Virus record (IMG/VR): IMGVR_UViG_3300032240_001244
Span: 23,182-87,181 of that record
Strand: one strand, 5' to 3'
Source of the DNA: a virus
Length of the DNA: 64,000 bases
Below the pieces are notes generated by a model, which was given only the letters and a program-made list of their open reading frames with translations, had not been told where the DNA came from and did no database searches. A program made the translations under genes and the position numbers. How positions within the stretch are numbered: the stretch's first letter is position 1; each line of letters begins with the position of its first letter. Of the stretch, positions 60,190 through 64,000 are shown piece after piece.

Positions 60190-60474
60190 TTAATCTACAA
60201 GTTCTTTTACTTTTTCAAACCAGGCAGTTATATCTTCAACAAACTTCTTTGCCCTATCTAAAGTCTTAGAGTAAGCAAAGAACTGACAGTACTCAGAGTC
60301 AAAGTCCATACCCTCACAGTCTACATGTTTCCGAATATACTCTTCGATGTCATAGGCACTGTCAAAATCTCTGAATCTATACTGCTCAGATATAGTTCCT
60401 GTAACAGTATACTGTTCTATGTCTTCATCTAATTTAAAGATAGTAAGCCCGATTGGATAGTTAATGTCTTTCAT
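60190..60474 (-). CDS. Hypothetical acidic protein, 94 aa
   Basis: Alpha/beta, EEYIRKHVDCEGMDFDSEYC and a helical C-terminus. No recognised family. Separated from neighbours by 12 bases each. Confidence 0.7.
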   Translation of the reverse strand: MKDINYPIGLTIFKLDEDIEQYTVTGTISEQYRFRDFDSAYDIEEYIRKHVDCEGMDFDSEYCQFFAYSKTLDRAKKFVEDITAWFEKVKELVD

Positions 60475-60486
60475 AATTTTTGTTTT

Positions 60487-60723
60487 TTATTTATTGTGTT
60501 CGTAAAATTCGAATAAGAATTTATATACATCAGTTATTTTGTAAGTGTCTATAATCCTCTTTGCTACATAGACAGGTACTTTTCTTCTACGATTTTCATA
60601 GCCTTGATATTGAGTTCTCTTTATTTCTATAGAGTCTGCAAACTGATGTTGAGTTAACCCAAGTTGGTTTCTTAGATTTATAAGATTTATAGCTAATCTA
60701 TTATTTACATTATTTTTTTCCAT
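60487..60723 (-). CDS. Cro/CI-type HTH protein, 78 aa
   Basis: The segment LRNQLGLTQHQFADSIEIKR then TQYQGYENRRRKVP is a classic XRE helix-turn-helix (residues about 18-52). The remaining part is a small helical domain. It could regulate the - strand early operons. Overlaps the next gene by 14 bases. Confidence 0.85.
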   Translation of the reverse strand: MEKNNVNNRLAINLINLRNQLGLTQHQFADSIEIKRTQYQGYENRRRKVPVYVAKRIIDTYKITDVYKFLFEFYEHNK

Positions 60724-60946
60724 CTTCTAAATTTGATAAGTTATCATAGCACATGTCAATAATATCTTCTTCATCAAACTCATCAGGACATTCCGATACC
60801 CATGTAATTATATTAGTCAAATCCCCAGTATCATTATTATAGATTTCTTCTAATGTAAACTCAAATTCTTTACCATTAGAATCTTCTATTGTACATGCAT
60901 AGTAAGTAGTTACTGCGTACTCTTCAGTTCTTGTTACTTTAAACAT
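60710..60946 (-). CDS. Acidic hypothetical protein, 78 aa
   Basis: Begins MFKVTRTEEYAVTTYYACTI, acidic beta structure with DEFDEEDIIDMC. No family. Overlaps the HTH gene. Confidence 0.7.
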   Translation of the reverse strand: MFKVTRTEEYAVTTYYACTIEDSNGKEFEFTLEEIYNNDTGDLTNIITWVSECPDEFDEEDIIDMCYDNLSNLEDGKK

Positions 60947-60964
60947 AGCTTTTGTTTTTAATTG

Positions 60965-62257
60965 TTATAGAAAATATCCGAACCTCTCTTCCTTCTCTGT
61001 AAGGAATAGATTGAACAGATGGTTTTGAAATGCTCTTGAACAATCTTTAAATCCTGTCTTAAGATGTTCATTTTCTTCTATCAATGTTCTTACTATCTCT
61101 TTCCTACCTTCTTCAAACAGTCTACTTGCTAGAAGTATCTTACCTTGGAAAGCTCTACCGAGAGTAGCCATCTCTTCAAACTCTACTATCTCAATAGGAT
61201 AGTCAACATTATACTGTGTATCCTCACAGAATTTAAGACACTCCTTCAATAAGAACTCTTGCTTAGAAGTGGCATCTACCTTCTCGAATCCAACCGCATC
61301 ACCAGAGTCATCCATACCATATATCTTAATATCTGAAAAGGACCTCTTGATCTGTTGTGCCATCTCTATTGAGACAATGTAGCAAGGTCTACTATGTTGT
61401 ATATCCATAAAGTATCCTGCTACATTATCTACAATAATAACATGGTTATCAATAGCTTCTCTCCATGCAGCACTAAGCCCTGAACATCCCCATCTCCATG
61501 GAAGTCTGGCTTCCCAATGGTTATGCACCCAAGCTTCTTTCAGTATCTTTCTAGCTACGGATACATTGTTTATGTTACCAAGATACCTAGCAGTTCTATA
61601 CTCGGCAGTATGAATGCTGTCTATCAGTCTACTTTCATTGATATCATATATGCTAAGGTCATACTGATAAAGAGATGTAACACCTTTATCAAAGTACACT
61701 CTGATACCTTTACGATACAGGACAAGAGAGTTATTCTGATCTATCTGAGGAAATATCTTACCATCTGTAGCAGAGGTAACTGTGTCTTCTCTATCAAAGG
61801 TAAAATAGCTATTCCAATTATCTAACATCTCTTTTATTGATAGATCATGCTCCACATAGAATCTTGTGTATCCATTACGACCCGAAACATTATCTGTATC
61901 TGTGATAACATTATAAGCTCCTTCATCTATACTATTAGAGACCCATTCTCTGATAGCCATCCATGGTTCCCATAGTGGTCCCATGTCTGTGGTGAGTGAA
62001 GTAGGCTGACCATCTATATGAATCCTCTTGAAAGTCATATCTCTGAACCCAACATCTTCAGTTGATATGTCTATCTTCTTATCTCCTGAAAAGATATAGA
62101 ACTTGATCCCATGACGAATCAAAGTAGCTATTGCATACTTGTTACCAGAACCAAAGAATCCAATCTTACCGGAGTCATTTCTTTTAGTAGAAGCCCCCAG
62201 CAATACGAGAGATGAAATATCTAATTCACCTTTGTTCTCAATTAATAAATGTTTCAT
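60965..62257 (-). CDS. GHKL ATPase-like protein with possible C-terminal zincin-like segment
   Basis: 430 residues. IGFFGSGNKYAIATLIRHG (about 32-50) and MAIREWVSNSIDEGA (about 98-112) resemble the G- and N-boxes of Hsp90/GHKL ATPases, with the N-box Asn and Glu kept. Basic and beta middle. The C-terminal LIEENEHLKTGFKDCSRAFQ and NHLFNLFLTE hold an EExxH segment reminiscent of zincins, though not HExxH. Possibly an ATP-driven chaperone or a nuclease cofactor, as known from T4-like and jumbo phages. Confidence 0.75.
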   Translation of the reverse strand: MKHLLIENKGELDISSLVLLGASTKRNDSGKIGFFGSGNKYAIATLIRHGIKFYIFSGDKKIDISTEDVGFRDMTFKRIHIDGQPTSLTTDMGPLWEPWMAIREWVSNSIDEGAYNVITDTDNVSGRNGYTRFYVEHDLSIKEMLDNWNSYFTFDREDTVTSATDGKIFPQIDQNNSLVLYRKGIRVYFDKGVTSLYQYDLSIYDINESRLIDSIHTAEYRTARYLGNINNVSVARKILKEAWVHNHWEARLPWRWGCSGLSAAWREAIDNHVIIVDNVAGYFMDIQHSRPCYIVSIEMAQQIKRSFSDIKIYGMDDSGDAVGFEKVDATSKQEFLLKECLKFCEDTQYNVDYPIEIVEFEEMATLGRAFQGKILLASRLFEEGRKEIVRTLIEENEHLKTGFKDCSRAFQNHLFNLFLTEKEERFGYFL

Positions 62258-62287
62258 ATTTTGTTTTTGAAGTAATTTTTATGAGGC

Positions 62288-62312
62288 GATTGATTTTTTA
62301 GGAAACACACAG
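62288..62312 (+). repeat. Dispersed 25-base repeat, copy 2
   Basis: TTGATTTTTT, A, GGAAACACA, C, AGGA. Same strand as copy 1, although the local genes run on the - strand; its end reaches within a few bases of the SANT-like gene stop at 62315. Confidence 0.6.
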
Positions 62313-62314
62313 GA

Positions 62315-62659
62315 TTATCCTTTGAAGTAGATAATGATGTGGTTCTCTTTTAATACGCATCTACTAGCTTCAAACTCTAATGCAATGTTCTTAGGAAGAA
62401 CTACACTACGCAAGTCTTCTACCTTAGACATCTTAGAAGTACGTGATGTACTACGAAGCAATCCCATTTCCTTTTTAAATTTAATAACTCTTTGAGACAT
62501 AGAAGACAAAGGACGTTTGAGTTTCTTTGCAAGCCACTCAGCATTTTCTTTGTTTGTCTTCCCATTTGTTATTACTGACCTAACTAAGTCATCCTCTGCT
62601 TTTGTGTAAAAGGATACTGATGCTCCAGGTTTACGTCCTGGTTTCTTTTTGTTTGCCAT
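62315..62659 (-). CDS. SANT/Myb-like DNA-binding protein, 114 aa
   Basis: Basic N-terminus (KKKPGRKPG, AT-hook-like), then YTKAEDDLVRSVITNGKTNK and ENAEWLAKKLKRPLSSMSQR, which has the SANT/Myb three-helix pattern with acidic-aromatic cap. It should bind DNA. Starts in the GTTATG context, and the stop overlaps a repeat also found at 45789. Confidence 0.75.
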   Translation of the reverse strand: MANKKKPGRKPGASVSFYTKAEDDLVRSVITNGKTNKENAEWLAKKLKRPLSSMSQRVIKFKKEMGLLRSTSRTSKMSKVEDLRSVVLPKNIALEFEASRCVLKENHIIIYFKG

Positions 62660-62675
62660 AACATTTGTTTTGTGG

Positions 62676-63221
62676 TTAAGAAATACGTGCTATAGTTAGC
62701 ATAGGGGTGGTGTCAAAATAAGGCACGACAATATATTTACCTTGATTTGTTTTGATGCTGATATGTCTAATAGGCTTATCTTTATTAATACGAGTCTGTA
62801 TTGTCTCCTTTCTCTTACTAAAAAAACTAGAGATAGTCTTCTCAGCACCTACACCTCTTAAGGCAAAGGTCATAACTATATTCTGTTTAAACTTAATAAC
62901 AGAGTCATACAAAGTCTCTACACACCCACAGTAATCTAAATCATACACAGCATCTTTTCTATCAGGCATCGTGTTGTTGATATCACCAAAACGATACTTA
63001 GATATACTTACATCTTTAATATCTGTAAGTTGCTTCATCATAACTCTAGGATCTTTCTCCCATATCTCATCTACTTGAAACCCATTGTCCTTACACCATG
63101 ATACATATTCATTGATGTCTGGTCCGGCTAGCCCAACTATCTTAGGCTGATTGTAATGAGAGAACACAAAGTCTCTTGCGGCTTTTTTATTCTTAGCCTC
63201 TTTGTAAGATGGTTTTGTCAT
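62676..63221 (-). CDS. Putative methyltransferase-like protein, 181 aa
   Basis: KIVGLAGPDINEYVSWCKDN resembles a Rossmann-like SAM loop, and DAVYDLDYCGCVETLYD could supply the catalytic acidic strand (D-x-D-x-x-G). The glycine-rich signature is incomplete, so this is a low-level similarity. GTTATG start context. Basic C-terminal half. Confidence 0.62.
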   Translation of the reverse strand: MTKPSYKEAKNKKAARDFVFSHYNQPKIVGLAGPDINEYVSWCKDNGFQVDEIWEKDPRVMMKQLTDIKDVSISKYRFGDINNTMPDRKDAVYDLDYCGCVETLYDSVIKFKQNIVMTFALRGVGAEKTISSFFSKRKETIQTRINKDKPIRHISIKTNQGKYIVVPYFDTTPMLTIARIS

Positions 63222-63394
63222 AACGCTATTTGTTTAATTATTAAATCGCATAGGTACCATAAGCCCAGTATTATTAAAAACAATACTATCAGTACTCTGA
63301 TACTTTTTAAAACTAGGATCAGTAATGATATTAAAATAAAGATTCCTAGTATTGTAACCGTTATTACTAGCACAGCAATTATAAAGTGTACCAT
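63218..63394 (-). CDS. Small hydrophobic membrane protein, 58 aa
   Basis: Start at ATG 63394; an extended form would share sequence with the neighbouring gene in a different frame. Nearly all hydrophobic (two helices about 3-28 and 33-50). Overlaps the methyltransferase-like gene by four bases. Might be a small membrane anchor or lysis-related protein. Confidence 0.68.
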   Translation of the reverse strand: MVHFIIAVLVITVTILGIFILISLLILVLKSIRVLIVLFLIILGLWYLCDLIIKQIAL

Positions 63395-63396
63395 GA

Positions 63397-63747
63397 TTAA
63401 TCTATTATAGGAGGCGTGTTTTGATATACTGCTACAGCAGGAGGCATATCTATAATCTCTACCCATTTACCATCCCACGGTACACCGTTGATAGATTGAC
63501 TCCTACCACCTCTAACTCTAATACTAAATCCTCCTACCTCTCTTAGTCTACTGTATGTAGTTTGAGTAGACCATCCACAGGTAGTTATGAATGTCCTACC
63601 ATCTGTAGTTCTAAATGCAATCCTGTTACCAAACAAAAACATTGATGCATTACCGTTAGCATCTATTGTAACTTTAGTGTTACCTATAGAACACTTCTTT
63701 AACTGCCTGAAATTCTCTGCGGCAGACACAGCTGTTTTTCTTGCCAT
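63397..63747 (-). CDS. Hypothetical protein, 116 aa
   Basis: Beta-rich, beginning MARKTAVSAAENFRQLKKCS, with TIDANGNASMFLFGNRIA...FITTCGWSTQTTYSRL. The pattern (N...L...L.G..IA......l.iT..GW.T.TT..RL) recurs in small phage proteins of unknown function. Three bases precede the hydrophobic gene. Confidence 0.78.
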   Translation of the reverse strand: MARKTAVSAAENFRQLKKCSIGNTKVTIDANGNASMFLFGNRIAFRTTDGRTFITTCGWSTQTTYSRLREVGGFSIRVRGGRSQSINGVPWDGKWVEIIDMPPAVAVYQNTPPIID

Positions 63748-63759
63748 TGTTTATTTGAT

Positions 63760-63855
63760 TTAAAATTTAAGAATCCTTAAGTAACTCTCATAGGCTTCCT
63801 CATATGTAAAAGCCCATATACGATATCCATCTATAACAAATAATTGTTTTTCCAT
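63760..63855 (-). CDS. Small hypothetical protein, 31 aa
   Basis: ATG 63855 to TAA 63760-63762 gives MEKQLFVIDGYRIWAFTYEE then AYESYLRILKF. It fits exactly in a gap between two - strand genes, with 12-base spacers on both sides, and the tyrosine-rich, well-formed helix supports a real gene. Short, so modest confidence. Confidence 0.6.
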   Translation of the reverse strand: MEKQLFVIDGYRIWAFTYEEAYESYLRILKF

Positions 63856-63866
63856 TACTGTTTGTT

Positions 63867-64000
63867 TTAGCTTCTGAAATAAAGTTCACCGTTATTTTTG
63901 TAGACATACTCCTGACCATTCTCTACGATAGTCACTAGCTGTCCGTTCCTAATACCATCAGAGTAGAACTTAGCATACGGATCATCAGATGCATCTAATA
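63867..64000 (-). CDS. Hypothetical protein, cut by the right edge
   Basis: The - strand frame ends at TAA 63867-63869 and is open to the window's right edge. Visible: DASDDPYAKFYSDGIRNGQL then VTIVENGQEYVYKNNGELYF, a beta-rich end. No family recognised. Confidence 0.72.
   Translation of the reverse strand, partial: LDASDDPYAKFYSDGIRNGQLVTIVENGQEYVYKNNGELYFRS

Noticed and set aside
1-64000. Stop-codon reassignment
   Set aside because: TAA, TAG and TGA all occur at well-supported gene ends and recognised proteins have no internal stops.
1-64000. CRISPR array or insertion sequence
   Set aside because: No regularly spaced repeats or transposase genes were seen.

Overview
The window is part of a large, probably lytic tailed phage that infects a Bacteroidota host. 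Three things point there. Promoter-like sites follow the Bacteroidota pattern (TTTG, about 20 bases, TAnnTTTG). Shine-Dalgarno sites are almost absent, and genes start behind A/T-rich leaders. The proteins are phage replication, nucleotide and hypothetical families packed head to tail. TAA, TAG and TGA all end genes normally, so no recoding is seen. Genes from 1 to about 46.6 kb are read on the + strand except one small holin-like gene. From 46.56 kb to the end everything is on the - strand, so transcription converges near 46.58 kb.

Layout. 1-1.1 kb: ends of two unrecognised proteins. 1.1-16.1 kb: replication, recombination and nucleotide module (a divergent family A polymerase relative, gp32-like SSB, UvsX/RecA, 5' nuclease, DnaB-type helicase, class II ribonucleotide reductase, dUTPase, full exo-plus-polymerase PolA, GroES, GroEL, Cas4/RecB-like nuclease). 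16.7-28.3 kb: a glycan and methyl transfer locus with about nine glycosyltransferase-like genes, three methyltransferases and an exported DNA/RNA non-specific nuclease. 28.3-31.3 kb: WYL-like, HTH/degenerate HNH and small hypothetical genes. 31.3-35.0 kb: lipoproteins, small membrane proteins, a tmRNA gene interrupted by a group I intron, a metallophosphoesterase and a Pam3-gp28-like holin. 35.0-38.3 kb: a cassette in which a structured RNA, a YceI-like protein, a histidine kinase, a stand-alone receiver, a coiled-coil membrane protein and a second structured RNA region with two tRNA-like elements follow each other. 38.5-46.6 kb: tRNA-CAU, lipoprotein, ThyA, AAA ATPase, dNMP kinase and metallophosphoesterase. 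46.6-64 kb (- strand): many small, often acidic early-type proteins, plus HNH nuclease, PcfJ-like, DUF932, GP88-like, orphan DnaA domain IV, DUF6915, XRE-type HTH, GHKL ATPase and SANT-like proteins.

How it fits together. The + strand replication genes form a near-complete replisome core, and RNR, dUTPase, ThyA and dNMP kinase supply nucleotides. GroES/GroEL, tmRNA and tRNA point to phage control of folding and translation. The glycan locus is a compact overlapping operon that probably decorates virions or a host surface polymer. The - strand block looks like a host-takeover region.

The most unusual items are the intron-split tmRNA with a long non-standard tag, and the two-component signalling cassette framed by structured RNAs. 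Both RNA calls come from base pairing visible in the sequence. Family assignments come from motif recognition without database searches.
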